Notes: generated from the letters alone by a model not told the origin. 64,000 bases of DNA from Psychroserpens algicola (GCF_014526325.1 NZ_JACNMJ010000001.1:744001-808000), one strand, 5' to 3'; shown: positions 38,407 to 47,714, counted from the stretch's first letter. Numbers and translations: made by a program.

Positions 38407-39411
38407 TTAATTAAACTCTATCTCGTAGTTTAATCTATTGGATAGAGTTTTTAATTCTGATTTCGATTTAAATGCATTAGAAAAAAGCAATTGGCTCCAC
38501 CCTATTTTTTTGGAATAATCATTAAATGACTCTTCTCTCCAATTAAACCCTTCTTTCCAGAATTTATTGGGAGAGACATAACAAAACGTATAATCAAAAA
38601 TTAGGCTAGACTGGTTTTCTCCCTGAAGTGTCGACAAGGTTTCAGGAGCCATTAAAATGATGTGATTTTCAATGCAATTAGCTCTTATTTCTGAAATCAT
38701 TTTAGGATAATCCTTTTCAAGAGATGAAATATTAAAATCGTTGTACTCTGTATTTCCTATTTTTTGAATAGGTCTAATTTGAAGAATGTCAAATCCTTTT
38801 GCGCTAAAGTGTTTGAAGAAATCCTTTAGTTCGTAGAAATTATCTTTATTGAACGTATAATTAATTCTGACTTTAAAATCATAGGTTGCTTTTAACTTAG
38901 CAAAGGCCTTAAACGCATTTTGAAATTTTTCATAGTTCGCTTTTTTCATGAAATTCTCATAACTCTCTTTAGTTACACCATGAAGTGATATGGTGAATTC
39001 ATTAAGTCCTGCTTTTAATAAGTCTTCTATTTTCTCTTCAGTAAGTAAATTAGCATTGGTCGTTATAGAGATATATGGCACCTTATATTGCTTACCTAAT
39101 TCTACAATTTTAACTAGGTTTTTGTAAAGTGTAGGTTCGGTTCCACAACCTATTTGAAGTTTTAAAGCTCTTTTGAAAATGGCCTTAGCCACTTGATCTA
39201 AGTCATCATCTTTAAATTGACCTTTGAGTGTTTTTACATAATCTGCATCGGTGAAATAGCACATTTTACAACGTAAATTGCATGCCATAACAGGATCTAG
39301 GTTAACTGCTAAATAACGTTTATTGAATTTATGGAGCAGGTATAGCGCTAGAAATTTAATTCTGTGGCTTTTAATTTTTCTGTTAAGTTGTAAAAGTTTG
39401 TAGATGTTCAT
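38407..39411 (-). CDS. Radical SAM protein
   Basis: A 334-residue radical SAM enzyme. The cluster motif CxxxCxxC is CNLRCKMC in DPVMACNLRCKMCYF (about 38-52), followed by the glycine-rich GCGTEPT strand. The C-terminal third lacks a clear SPASM cysteine array, so it does not look like a classical peptide-maturing enzyme, though its barrel resembles MoaA/PqqE-like proteins. Substrate unknown. Its start codon lies directly against the stop of trhO (0-bp gap), so the two are probably co-transcribed; a link to RNA modification is possible but unproven. Confidence 0.85.
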   Translation of the reverse strand: MNIYKLLQLNRKIKSHRIKFLALYLLHKFNKRYLAVNLDPVMACNLRCKMCYFTDADYVKTLKGQFKDDDLDQVAKAIFKRALKLQIGCGTEPTLYKNLVKIVELGKQYKVPYISITTNANLLTEEKIEDLLKAGLNEFTISLHGVTKESYENFMKKANYEKFQNAFKAFAKLKATYDFKVRINYTFNKDNFYELKDFFKHFSAKGFDILQIRPIQKIGNTEYNDFNISSLEKDYPKMISEIRANCIENHIILMAPETLSTLQGENQSSLIFDYTFCYVSPNKFWKEGFNWREESFNDYSKKIGWSQLLFSNAFKSKSELKTLSNRLNYEIEFN

Positions 39412-40482
39412 TTACACAGTTTTCTTAAAGGTATCAAAAATATTCCTTAAGTCTTTTTTATAGGGTAAATGATCTGCTCTTCCTTTTTTAAAGATATCGT
39501 TGCTATTGCCTTGACCTTTGCGAAGTGCTTTTTGTTCTTCATGTGGTAACCTGTTAATTTCCATACATGATGTAGAACAGCAGTTTTCCATTTTTTCTTT
39601 ACATTCATCACACTGGATAAACAACAAGTGACATGCTTCATTAGCACAGTTCGTATGCATGTCTGCTGGTTTTCCGCATTGATGACAATTGGCAATGACA
39701 TCATCAGAAATACGCTCAGACCGTCGTTGATCGAACACAAAATTCTTGCCTAGAAACTTATTCTCTAAGTTATTAGCTTCAACTTGTCTCACATAATTTA
39801 TAATACCTCCTTCAAGCTGAAATACATTTTTAAAACCTTTATGTTTATAATAAGCACTGGCTTTCTCACAACGAATACCACCTGTACAGTACATCACTAA
39901 TTTTTTATCCTCTTTATGAGCTCTTAAGTCTTCTTCGATTAAATCTAGAGATTCTCTAAACGTATCTACATCAGGAGTAACAGCATTTTTAAAGTGACCT
40001 ATTTCACTTTCATAGTGATTTCTCATATCGACCAGAACCGTGTCAGGATCTTCTATGAGTTCATTAAATCTCTCAGCATTAACATGAACACCTTTATTAG
40101 TCACATCAAAAGTATCATCGTTTAAGCCATCGGCTACGATTTTATGACGTACTTTAACTTTCAGTTTTAAAAAGGCGAAGTTATCGTGTTCTACAGCAAT
40201 ATTTAATCGCACATTTTCTAAAAATGATATGGTATCCAAATGTTGCTTAAAAGCATCGAAGTTTTCTGCAGGCACAGAAAGTTGAGCGTTAATTCCTTCG
40301 TGAGCAACATAAATTCGACCCAAGACATCTTGTGCGTCCCAAGCTAAAAACATGTGGTTTCTAAAAATTTCGGTGTTGCCAATTTTGGCGTACTTGTAGA
40401 AAGAGATTGTTAAGCGTTCTTTTCCTGCTTTTTCAATAAGTTCGGCTCTTTCTTTAGCACTCAAGTTATTGTACAGTTGCAT
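39412..40482 (-). CDS. trhO: tRNA uridine(34) hydroxylase, rhodanese family
   Basis: A 356-residue protein of the YceA/TrhO family, which makes 5-hydroxyuridine at the tRNA wobble position using O2. An N-terminal acylphosphatase-like domain (about 20-125) precedes the rhodanese domain (about 145-245) with the active cysteine in VMYCTGGIRCEKA. The C-terminal extension is rich in zinc-type cysteines (CHQCGKPADMHTNC, CDECKEKMENCC), as in family members. It is probably the first gene of a pair with the radical SAM gene. Confidence 0.92.
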   Translation of the reverse strand: MQLYNNLSAKERAELIEKAGKERLTISFYKYAKIGNTEIFRNHMFLAWDAQDVLGRIYVAHEGINAQLSVPAENFDAFKQHLDTISFLENVRLNIAVEHDNFAFLKLKVKVRHKIVADGLNDDTFDVTNKGVHVNAERFNELIEDPDTVLVDMRNHYESEIGHFKNAVTPDVDTFRESLDLIEEDLRAHKEDKKLVMYCTGGIRCEKASAYYKHKGFKNVFQLEGGIINYVRQVEANNLENKFLGKNFVFDQRRSERISDDVIANCHQCGKPADMHTNCANEACHLLFIQCDECKEKMENCCSTSCMEINRLPHEEQKALRKGQGNSNDIFKKGRADHLPYKKDLRNIFDTFKKTV

Positions 40483-40560
40483 GCTATACTAATTTTAAGG
40501 TTAAAGAATTATTTTGCAAAGGTATTCTTTTTAATAGAATATCAAATGAGTACAATAAAA

Positions 40561-40587
40561 AAGCCCTTTAGACGATCTAAAGGGCTT
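40561..40587 (-). terminator. Strong bidirectional terminator upstream of trhO
   Basis: Perfect 12-bp stem AAGCCCTTTAGA / TCTAAAGGGCTT with loop CGA and T-runs on both strands. No known gene ends here; it lies 57 bp after the stop of the small frame at 40645-40737 on the - strand, so it probably ends that transcript. Confidence 0.9.
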
Positions 40588-40644
40588 TTTTGAGGACTAA
40601 CTCGTTATTTATATTTTTAATTTGTCTTAAAAACATATAACGAG

Positions 40645-40737
40645 TTATCCACCATCGGCCTTACAGTTACTGTTAGTCTGTACAGAAACTGTAACGCCTG
40701 AAGTTTTGTTAAAAATAATTTTTCTAAAAAATCGCAT
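40645..40737 (-). CDS. Candidate small peptide gene, 30 residues
   Basis: On the - strand an ATG preceded by GATAAAAAAGAA opens a 30-codon frame: MRFFRKIIFNKTSG, then VTVSVQTNSNCKADGG and TAA. It has a basic-hydrophobic start and a polar, single-cysteine end with GG at the tip. The frame stands alone in a 431-bp gap and is followed by a strong terminator, which supports a transcript. The DNA of its 3' half contains the inverted repeats TTACAGTT / AACTGTAA, and AACTCGTTAT / ATAACGAGTT flank the stop, so a structured RNA is the alternative. I do not recognise the peptide. Confidence 0.35.
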   Translation of the reverse strand: MRFFRKIIFNKTSGVTVSVQTNSNCKADGG

Positions 40738-40913
40738 TTCTTTTTTATCAAAAATTAAATGTTGGATATGCCAGATTTGGCTTCTTTTTCATAGCAAGAT
40801 TTCCCAATCTCAATTGGTAGATGCAAAAAGTTTAAAAAGGTTGCGTCATTCCATGAAAAAAATTAAAAGTTGTTGTATTTTAGCTAACGTTTCAAAATTA
40901 AAAATACAGATAG

Positions 40914-41918
40914 ATGAGCAGTGAAAAAGACGCAAAATTAAAAGCGCTAAAATTAACCTTAGACAAGTTGGATAAAGCCTACGGAAAAGGAACGGTTATG
41001 AAAATGAGTGACCAAGCCATAGTTGATGTAGAAGCTATTTCTTCTGGTTCTTTAGGATTAGATATTGCTTTAGGAGTTGGTGGTTATCCTAGAGGACGAG
41101 TTATAGAAATTTATGGACCAGAATCTTCTGGTAAAACCACACTGACATTACATGCCATTGCCGAAGCTCAAAAAGCGGGAGGTATTGCTGCTTTTATTGA
41201 TGCCGAACATGCATTTGACAGAACTTATGCTAAAAATTTAAATGTTGATATCGATAACTTGATTATCTCTCAACCTGACAATGGAGAACAGGCTTTAGAA
41301 ATTGCCGATAACTTAATTCGTTCGGGAGCTATCGATATCGTTGTTATAGATTCTGTTGCTGCTTTAACTCCAAAAAGTGAGATTGAAGGTGAAATGGGTG
41401 ATTCTAAAATGGGATTACATGCACGATTGATGTCACAGGCTTTAAGAAAATTAACAGGTTCTATTAGTAAAACGAATTGTACTGTTATTTTTATAAACCA
41501 GTTAAGAGAAAAAATTGGTGTTATGTTTGGGAATCCTGAAACCACAACTGGTGGTAATGCTCTTAAATTTTACGCTTCAGTTCGTTTAGACATTAGACGA
41601 TCTACTCAAATTAAAGAAACTGATGGTACAGTTGCTGGTAACAAAACCAGAGTTAAAGTTGTAAAAAACAAAGTAGCTCCACCATTTAAAATGTGTGAGT
41701 TTGATATCATGTATGGTGAAGGTATTTCAAAAGTTGGTGAAATTTTAGATGTCGCTGTCGAGCATGAAATCATTAAAAAAAGTGGCTCATGGTTTAGTTA
41801 TGGTGACACCAAACTAGGTCAAGGTCGAGATGCTGTTAAAGCATTGATAAAAGACAACCCAGAACTAATGGATGAGCTTGAAGAAAAAGTACGGGCTATC
41901 ATCCATTCGGCAGAATAA
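40914..41918 (+). CDS. recA: Recombinase A
   Basis: Strand-exchange protein for recombinational repair and SOS control. The 334-residue chain has Walker [10 protein letters not shown] (about 65-73), the conserved [12 protein letters not shown] start of the core, the catalytic Glu in IDAEHAFD, L1 [22 protein letters not shown] (split across about 155-176) and the [21 protein letters not shown]2 region. The C-terminal acidic tail is short, as in many Bacteroidota. Its upstream gap contains no obvious LexA-type box. Followed by its own terminator. Confidence 0.98.
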   Translation: MSSEKDAKLKALKLTLDKLDKAYGKGTVMKMSDQAIVDVEAISSGSLGLDIALGVGGYPRGRVIEIYGPESSGKTTLTLHAIAEAQKAGGIAAFIDAEHAFDRTYAKNLNVDIDNLIISQPDNGEQALEIADNLIRSGAIDIVVIDSVAALTPKSEIEGEMGDSKMGLHARLMSQALRKLTGSISKTNCTVIFINQLREKIGVMFGNPETTTGGNALKFYASVRLDIRRSTQIKETDGTVAGNKTRVKVVKNKVAPPFKMCEFDIMYGEGISKVGEILDVAVEHEIIKKSGSWFSYGDTKLGQGRDAVKALIKDNPELMDELEEKVRAIIHSAE

Positions 41919-41937
41919 AAAACTCATTACAATAAAA

Positions 41938-41958
41938 AAATCCCATTATTTGGGATTT
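41938..41958 (+). terminator. recA terminator
   Basis: Stem AAATCCCA / TGGGATTT with a 5-base loop and a run of T, 20 bp past the recA stop. Confidence 0.9.
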
Positions 41959-42041
41959 TTTTTTGTTTCTAGACGCAACCTTTCTTTAAATTATGCATCT
42001 ATGTAGTGAAATCTTTTGTATTTCAAAATTAAATTATGTGT

Positions 42042-42452
42042 ATGAAGAAAATTTTTTTATTAAGTTTTTTAATGTTATCACTGTTTTCATGTAGTGTTGA
42101 AGATAGTGCCCCAAACTTCTATTATGAGGTTTTACCTATAGAAAGTGTTGATATTCCTGACTCGTTTGAATTTGGAAATGTTCATGAAATTAAGCTAACT
42201 TATTTTAGGCCTTCTGGGTGTCATGTGTTTAACAACTTTTTTTATGAAACAGATTTAAACCAACGAACAGTTGCTATTATAACTACTGTTCTTCCTGATA
42301 CAGATTGTAATCAGGAAGCTGTATTAGAAGAAGTGGCTTTCAATTTTGAGGTTAATAGCACTGGTCCCTATACATTTAGGTTTTGGTTAGGAGTTGATGA
42401 AAATGGTAATGACACTTACTATATTGTAGAAGTTCCAGTAGACGATCAGTAA
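42042..42452 (+). CDS. Hypothetical lipoprotein
   Basis: A 136-residue predicted lipoprotein from the ATG at 42042 (an ATG two codons earlier is also possible). The start MKKIFLLSFLMLSLFSCS shows a lysine pair, hydrophobic core and lipobox LFSC (Cys about 17). The mature part is an all-beta-looking sequence with two further cysteines (SGCHVFNNF and TDCNQE) that could form a disulfide. I do not recognise the family. It lies 27 bp before an ECF sigma gene and may belong to its operon, so an envelope-sensing role is conceivable. Confidence 0.75.
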   Translation: MKKIFLLSFLMLSLFSCSVEDSAPNFYYEVLPIESVDIPDSFEFGNVHEIKLTYFRPSGCHVFNNFFYETDLNQRTVAIITTVLPDTDCNQEAVLEEVAFNFEVNSTGPYTFRFWLGVDENGNDTYYIVEVPVDDQ

Positions 42453-42479
42453 TAGAATAAATTAACTAAACTAAATTAT

Positions 42480-43022
42480 GTGAGTTTAGACCAACTCATA
42501 GAGCGATGTAAAAAAAATGATGCTCAAGCACAAAGTCAACTATATAAGCTATATGCGAGTAAACTGTTTTCGATTTGCTTGAAGTATTCGCGAAACTATG
42601 TCGAAGCCGAAGATAATTTGCAAGACGCATATATTACGATTTTTAAAAAAATAAATCAGTTTAAAAATCAAGGGTCTTTAGAAGGTTGGATGAAGCGTAT
42701 TACGATTAATACTGCGTTACAACGCTACAGAAGTGTTGGTGTTTTTGACATCGTTAATGAAGGGCAAATTGAAGATGTGACTGTAGATATCGATGATGAT
42801 CATATTCACATAGATTTTTTGTTAAACATCATTCAAGAGTTACCAGATCGCTATCGACTGGTTTTTAACTTATATGCCTTAGACGATTATTCGCATAAGG
42901 AAATTGCAAAACTGTTAGATATTTCTACAGGAACATCAAAATCAAATTTGTCAAGAGCACGTTTGATTTTAAAAGAAAAAATAGAACAATACAAAGCGAG
43001 ACCCAACTCGCAAAGTTTATAA
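42480..43022 (+). CDS. ECF-type RNA polymerase sigma factor
   Basis: A 180-residue sigma-70 factor of the extracytoplasmic-function type. Region 2 lies at about residues 22-90, with the YVEAEDNLQDAYITIFKKI segment and a WMKRITINTALQRYR end; region 4 at about 120-170, with LPDRYRLVFNLYALDDYSHK and a helix-turn-helix KEIAKLLDISTGTSKSNLSR. The start is GTG, since the ATG two bases before it is out of frame and stops at once. Its stop overlaps the start of the next gene (TAATG), so it is coupled to that membrane protein, which is its likely partner. Confidence 0.93.
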   Translation: MSLDQLIERCKKNDAQAQSQLYKLYASKLFSICLKYSRNYVEAEDNLQDAYITIFKKINQFKNQGSLEGWMKRITINTALQRYRSVGVFDIVNEGQIEDVTVDIDDDHIHIDFLLNIIQELPDRYRLVFNLYALDDYSHKEIAKLLDISTGTSKSNLSRARLILKEKIEQYKARPNSQSL

Positions 43023-44620
43023 TGAGTGAAAAAAAGAATATAGACAAACTCTTTAAAGAGCAACTGAAAAATTTTGAAGTTGCTCCTAACGATGCTGTCT
43101 GGGAACAAATAGAACGCGAACTTCATAAAGACAAGCGCAAGCGCAGGGTAATTCCTATCTGGTGGAAGGTTGCTGGTGTCGCTGCTGTCTTGGCTCTGTT
43201 ATTTACTGTTGGAACTAAAGTATTTAATACCAATACTGAAAACACTTTAGACCACGATGTCGTTAACACCAATACTAATAATTCTAAGGAGGACATCAAA
43301 TCAAATCCTGATAAAGATGAGACAACTAAAGGTTCGCCTATTAAACCTTCAGAAGATTCAAATACTACTGAAATTGTAGATACTAAGGTTTCAGAAGAGC
43401 AATTCAACCCATCAACTAACACCAATGTTTCGAAGGAGCAATTCACAACTAATACAAACTCAGATTACAAAAATTCTGTGACAACTTCCTCTTCAGAGGA
43501 TCAACCTTTAGAGCAGCAAAGTGAAAAGAATTCGGTTGTAAACAAATCTCAACAACGTGAAGCCATAGCATCTTCTGATAAACAAAATAAAGACCAAACA
43601 CAGACTAAGGCAACACAAACTAATGCAGTGGTTAATAACTCTCAAGATTTAAAACCTGAGTCTGAAGATGATCAAAATAAACTCAACAAAGAGCAATCTG
43701 AAATTGATCAACTCATCAAAGCATTAAAAGATAGTAATTCAACACGTGTAAGCGCTTCTGATAATTCAGAGAAAGACAATGCATCATCTGTAATAGACAG
43801 TTCAAAAGCAAATGAAATTATTAAAGAAGATAATGCAATTGAAACTGCTATAGCTGAAGCTCAAAAAGACAAAGATTCCATTGCAGAAGCCGAGGCACCA
43901 CTAAAACGATGGAGTGTAGCGCCTAACGTAGCTCCAGTTTATTTTAATACGCTTGGAAAGGGATCTTCTTTAGATAATCAGTTTATAAACAATACCAAAG
44001 AAGGAGATGTCAATGTAAGTTATGGTGTAAAAGGAAGTTATGCCATTAGTGAGAAATTAAAAATCAGAGCAGGAATCAACAAGGTTGATTTAGGCTATTC
44101 GACTAATAATGTGCTTTCGTTTGATGGCACAAGTCCTGCGGCTAGTGCTCAGCAAATAAAAAATGTGAGACTTAACGATTCTATTAATAACAGTGCTTTT
44201 GTAAGTGCTAATAATATCAGTTTTGCTACAGGTCCCGAAATTTTATTTACTAAAGAGCAAGGCTCTATAAGTCAGCAACTTGGTTTTATTGAGGTACCAA
44301 TTGAGCTTGAATATAGCTTAGTGGATAAAAAAATTGGAGTAAACCTTATTGGTGGTTTTAGCACCTTGTTTTTAAGTGATAATGAAATTTATTCGGTTAG
44401 AAATAATGGAGACAAAACACTCGTTGGAGAAGCAACCAATATTAATGACATGAGTTATAGTGCCAATTTTGGACTTGGTGTGAATTATAATATTTCAGAA
44501 AAATTACGATTTAATCTTGAACCGACGTTCAAGTATCAAATAAATACATTCACTGATACGTCTGGTGATTTTAAGCCATTCTTTATTGGAGTGTATACAG
44601 GACTTAGTTTTAAGTTTTAG
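43022..44620 (+). CDS. Sigma-linked protein: inner-membrane helix, long disordered linker, outer-membrane beta-barrel
   Basis: A 532-residue protein in three parts. Residues 1-42 are charged and short, with a VAPNDAVWEQIERELHKDKRK pattern seen in sigma-linked Bacteroidota proteins, then comes one hydrophobic helix (about 43-65). Residues about 70-295 are low-complexity, rich in S, T, N, D, E, K and Q, with no predicted fold. Residues about 296-532 alternate aromatic and polar strands and end in GVYTGLSFKF, a C-terminal Phe as in outer-membrane beta-barrels (PorT/OmpW-like size). If the reading is right, one chain would span inner membrane, periplasm and outer membrane. Coupled by TAATG to the ECF sigma gene, so the N-terminus may act as an anti-sigma part. 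Function is inferred, not shown. Confidence 0.75.
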   Translation: MSEKKNIDKLFKEQLKNFEVAPNDAVWEQIERELHKDKRKRRVIPIWWKVAGVAAVLALLFTVGTKVFNTNTENTLDHDVVNTNTNNSKEDIKSNPDKDETTKGSPIKPSEDSNTTEIVDTKVSEEQFNPSTNTNVSKEQFTTNTNSDYKNSVTTSSSEDQPLEQQSEKNSVVNKSQQREAIASSDKQNKDQTQTKATQTNAVVNNSQDLKPESEDDQNKLNKEQSEIDQLIKALKDSNSTRVSASDNSEKDNASSVIDSSKANEIIKEDNAIETAIAEAQKDKDSIAEAEAPLKRWSVAPNVAPVYFNTLGKGSSLDNQFINNTKEGDVNVSYGVKGSYAISEKLKIRAGINKVDLGYSTNNVLSFDGTSPAASAQQIKNVRLNDSINNSAFVSANNISFATGPEILFTKEQGSISQQLGFIEVPIELEYSLVDKKIGVNLIGGFSTLFLSDNEIYSVRNNGDKTLVGEATNINDMSYSANFGLGVNYNISEKLRFNLEPTFKYQINTFTDTSGDFKPFFIGVYTGLSFKF

Positions 44621-44670
44621 GTTTTTTAGTTGGTTAGATAATTATTGCAATATTATATGCAATGATGACG

Positions 44671-44700
44671 AAAAGCTGCTCTGTGCCAAGGGCAGCTTTT
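44671..44700. terminator. Bidirectional terminator between convergent genes
   Basis: Stem AAAAGCTGC / GCAGCTTTT followed by TTTT on the + strand; lies between the barrel gene end (44620) and the plsC end (44706) and can serve both. Confidence 0.8.
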
Positions 44701-44705
44701 TTGTA

Positions 44706-45443
44706 TTAAGAATTGAATGCATGCAATTGATTTAGTAATAAATCATAGGCTTGAGTATTTAAGCGTTTAGTATCCTCAACGGTTAAGCCTTCGGTTGAAA
44801 TAAATTTATGCATTTTAACACGCATTTGCCCTGGGCTGCCGCTAAAAAAGGTGTATGAAAATCGCTTTTTATTATCTCCAAACGTAATTGGTACTATAGG
44901 AATGTGATGGTTTATTGCCATTCTAAAGGCGCCATCTTTAAATTCGTCTAACACTATGTGTTCGTCTGGAACACCGCCTTCAGGAAAAATACAAATACTC
45001 ATACCTTGTTGTAAACGTCGTTGCGCTCTTAAAAAAACAGCTTGTCTGCTTTTAGGACTGCTTCTGTCTACCAAGATACTTGTACGCTTATAGAAAAAAC
45101 CAAATAGCGGAATTTTAGCCAATTCTTTTTTCCCAACAAATACAAACGGATTTTTAACTGTCACTAACATCAACATGATATCTGCCATTGAAGTATGATT
45201 GGCAATAAACATATAGCTTTTATGAGCTTCAGGGATTTGTTCTCGTTGTATTTTTACATTGAATCCCATACCTATTAAAATAAAGCGAGCCCATAACCTA
45301 GATATTTTAAAAAAGAAAGGGTACCATGATTCTTTTAAAATGGATACAATCAAAATAGGAAATAATACAACAATAGGTAAAGCCACTAAAATGTAGAACC
45401 AAATGCGATATAAAACCCAAAATATAGATTTGAAAAACTTCAT
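44706..45443 (-). CDS. plsC: 1-acyl-sn-glycerol-3-phosphate acyltransferase
   Basis: Adds the second acyl chain to lysophosphatidate in phospholipid synthesis. The 245-residue protein has N-terminal membrane segments (about 7-40) and the PlsC motifs: NHTSMADIML (block I, His and Asp, about 84-93), KKELAKIPLFGFFYKR, and FPEGGVPDE (block III). I chose the ATG at 45443; a TTG at 45452 adds three residues and is less likely. Single gene, divergent from trpS. Confidence 0.93.
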   Translation of the reverse strand: MKFFKSIFWVLYRIWFYILVALPIVVLFPILIVSILKESWYPFFFKISRLWARFILIGMGFNVKIQREQIPEAHKSYMFIANHTSMADIMLMLVTVKNPFVFVGKKELAKIPLFGFFYKRTSILVDRSSPKSRQAVFLRAQRRLQQGMSICIFPEGGVPDEHIVLDEFKDGAFRMAINHHIPIVPITFGDNKKRFSYTFFSGSPGQMRVKMHKFISTEGLTVEDTKRLNTQAYDLLLNQLHAFNS

Positions 45444-45490
45444 GAGGCTCAAAACTAGTTAAATTAATTCAACAATTCTACTAAAAAAAT

Positions 45491-45498
45491 TACCTTTG
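45491..45498 (+). promoter_or_regulatory. Bacteroidota-type -7 promoter box of trpS
   Basis: TACCTTTG fits the TAnnTTTG consensus, 57 bp before the trpS ATG. The -33 TTG is not clear. Confidence 0.5.
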
Positions 45499-45555
45499 CT
45501 GACGATATCAAATGAAATAGTAATTAAATAGATTTTCGTTTTACGAAAAGAGCAT

Positions 45556-46524
45556 ATGGCAAGAATACTTACAGGCATACAAAGCACAGGAACACCACAT
45601 TTAGGAAATATTTTAGGTGCAATTTTACCAGCGATTGAAATGGCTAACGATACTTCTACAGAATCGTATTTGTTTATTGCTAATATGCATACTCTAACTC
45701 AGATAAAGGATGCCGATTTATTACGTCATAATACCTATTCGGTTGCAGCCACATGGTTAGCTTTTGGTTTAGACATTAACAAAACTGTATTTTACAGACA
45801 GAGTGATATTCCACAAGTAACAGAATTAGCCTGGTATTTAAATTGTTTTTTTCCGTATCAACGTTTAAAGTTAGCTCATGGTTTTAAAGATAAAGCCGAT
45901 CGTTTAGATGATGTCAACTCTGGGTTATTCATGTATCCTATGCTAATGGCTGCCGATATTTTATTATATGATGCTCATATTATTCCGGTAGGAAAAGACC
46001 AATTACAACACATAGAAATGACACGTGATGTAGCGACCCGTTTTCATGCAAAAATGGGAGAAACCTTTGTTTTACCTGAAGGAAAAGTACAAGAAAATAC
46101 GAAACTCATTCCTGGAACCGATGGTGAAAAAATGAGTAAAAGCCGTAATAATTTTATCAATATTTTTCTTCCTGAGAAAAAACTACGCAAGCAAATCATG
46201 TCTATAGAAACTGATAGTACACCACTTGAAGATCCTAAAGACTGGAGTACTTGTAACTGCTTTGCACTTTATAAGTTATTAGCTTCGGAAGCAGAAATTG
46301 CAACGATGAAATCCAATTACGAAAATGGTGGTTATGGTTACGGTCATGCGAAACAAGCTTTATTTGAATTGATACTTGAAACATTTGCAACTCAGCGTGA
46401 ACGTTACAATCACTATATGGAAAACCTCAACGAAATTGATGCTGCATTAGCGGTTGGAGCCGAAAAGGCAGCACGTGTAGCCAATGATGTATTACAACGA
46501 GTTCGTGAGAAAGTTGGGTATTAA
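45556..46524 (+). CDS. trpS: Tryptophan--tRNA ligase
   Basis: Charges tRNA-Trp. A class I synthetase of 322 residues with the HIGH-like motif TPHLGN in GIQSTGTPHLGNILGA (about 7-22), the tryptophan pocket segment (ADILLYDAHIIPVGKDQLQH) and the KMSKS loop EKMSKSRNNF (about 193-202). Length is normal for bacterial TrpRS. Its 3' end overlaps the convergent dprA by 4 bp. Confidence 0.97.
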   Translation: MARILTGIQSTGTPHLGNILGAILPAIEMANDTSTESYLFIANMHTLTQIKDADLLRHNTYSVAATWLAFGLDINKTVFYRQSDIPQVTELAWYLNCFFPYQRLKLAHGFKDKADRLDDVNSGLFMYPMLMAADILLYDAHIIPVGKDQLQHIEMTRDVATRFHAKMGETFVLPEGKVQENTKLIPGTDGEKMSKSRNNFINIFLPEKKLRKQIMSIETDSTPLEDPKDWSTCNCFALYKLLASEAEIATMKSNYENGGYGYGHAKQALFELILETFATQRERYNHYMENLNEIDAALAVGAEKAARVANDVLQRVREKVGY

Positions 46525-47624
46525 ATTAACTCAAATAACTTCCCAGGAAGCGGTCGTGTCACCCCTTTTAATTCCATAGTCAATAAAATACTAGCCACTT
46601 TAAAAATAGGCATTTGACATTCTAAGGCAATAACATCTAATAGTTGTTTACCATGTCCTTTGAGGTAGTTATAAATTACTTTTTCTTCGGAAGTTAATTC
46701 GACAAACAGTTGTTTCTGTATCGAAGGCTTTTCTTCTCGTTCTAATTCCCAGTTTAACATATAAGCAATGTCTAAAGGGTTAGAAAGCATGTGTGCTTGC
46801 TGTGTTTTAATTAAATTATTACATCCTATACTCTGATTATCAGTAGTACGACCAGGAACTGCAAAAACATCGCGATTGTAGGAGTTGGCAATATCTGCAG
46901 TAACTAAACTTCCGCCTTTTTCAGCAGATTCAATAACTATAGTCGCTTCACTTAAGCCAGCGATAATTCGGTTACGCTTTAAAAAATTGTTCCGATCAAA
47001 AACAGCTGAGCTCCAAAAATCGGTTAAAAATCCGCCGTTTTTTTCTACATCAGCCATATACTTTTTGTGTGACTTAGGGTAAATTTGATTCAATCCATGG
47101 GCTAAACATGCTATCGTTTGTAAGTTGTTTTTTATTGACGATTTATGTGCTGTGATATCTGTTCCGTAGGCAAAACCAGAAACGATTACCGGATTAAAAG
47201 GCGCTAATTGTTCAATAAGTTTTTCGCAAAATGCTACACCATAGCTTGTGATCTTTCGAGTGCCTACGATGCTAATTATTCGCTGTGATTTGAGTTCTAT
47301 ACAACCCGATTGAAATAATAACATCGGACCATCAATACAATGTTTTAATTTTTCAGGATAATTGTCATTAGTAAAATAGAGGCATGTAATGTTATTCTCT
47401 TTGATAAATTGTAACTCGGTTTCGGCTTTGCTTCTATGAGACGCATCAAAAAGAGTACTAATTGTCGTCGTACCAATACCATCAATTTTAAGCAAATTAG
47501 ACCGTTTTTCTTTTAGTACGCCTTCTGCAGAACCACAATATTGAATTAACTTTTTGGCAGTAACATCACCAATTTTTGGCACATGCTGTAAGGTGAGCGT
47601 ATAAATTAAATCCTGATCTGTCAT
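46521..47624 (-). CDS. dprA: DNA-processing protein DprA
   Basis: Binds incoming single-stranded DNA during natural transformation and loads RecA. From the ATG at 47624 it has 367 residues; a start 33 bases further upstream adds a basic stretch without support. An N-terminal helix-hairpin-helix part (about 1-75) precedes the Rossmann-like domain with SIVGTRKITSYG (about 118-129), VSGFAYGTDITAH and the RNRIIAGLSEATIVIE core; a winged-helix domain closes the C-terminus (about 305-367). Whether the host is competent cannot be seen here. Confidence 0.95.
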   Translation of the reverse strand: MTDQDLIYTLTLQHVPKIGDVTAKKLIQYCGSAEGVLKEKRSNLLKIDGIGTTTISTLFDASHRSKAETELQFIKENNITCLYFTNDNYPEKLKHCIDGPMLLFQSGCIELKSQRIISIVGTRKITSYGVAFCEKLIEQLAPFNPVIVSGFAYGTDITAHKSSIKNNLQTIACLAHGLNQIYPKSHKKYMADVEKNGGFLTDFWSSAVFDRNNFLKRNRIIAGLSEATIVIESAEKGGSLVTADIANSYNRDVFAVPGRTTDNQSIGCNNLIKTQQAHMLSNPLDIAYMLNWELEREEKPSIQKQLFVELTSEEKVIYNYLKGHGKQLLDVIALECQMPIFKVASILLTMELKGVTRPLPGKLFELI

Positions 47625-47714
47625 TAATATAGTATATTTTCTATGCGCAAGTAACAAAAAATTAGCTTGTTAATAAATACTTTTCTGGATGTTTTATTCG
47701 CATTAAAAAAATTT

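Noticed and set aside
38407-40482. Radical SAM gene as part of a RiPP cluster with the 30-residue peptide
   Set aside because: A strong terminator separates the peptide from trhO and the radical SAM gene, there is no transporter or RRE-like gene, and the enzyme lacks a clear SPASM domain. Kept only as a remote possibility.
40706-40924. + strand 72-codon frame before recA
   Set aside because: Overlaps the recA start, has no protein-like pattern and runs antisense to the small frame that is backed by a terminator.
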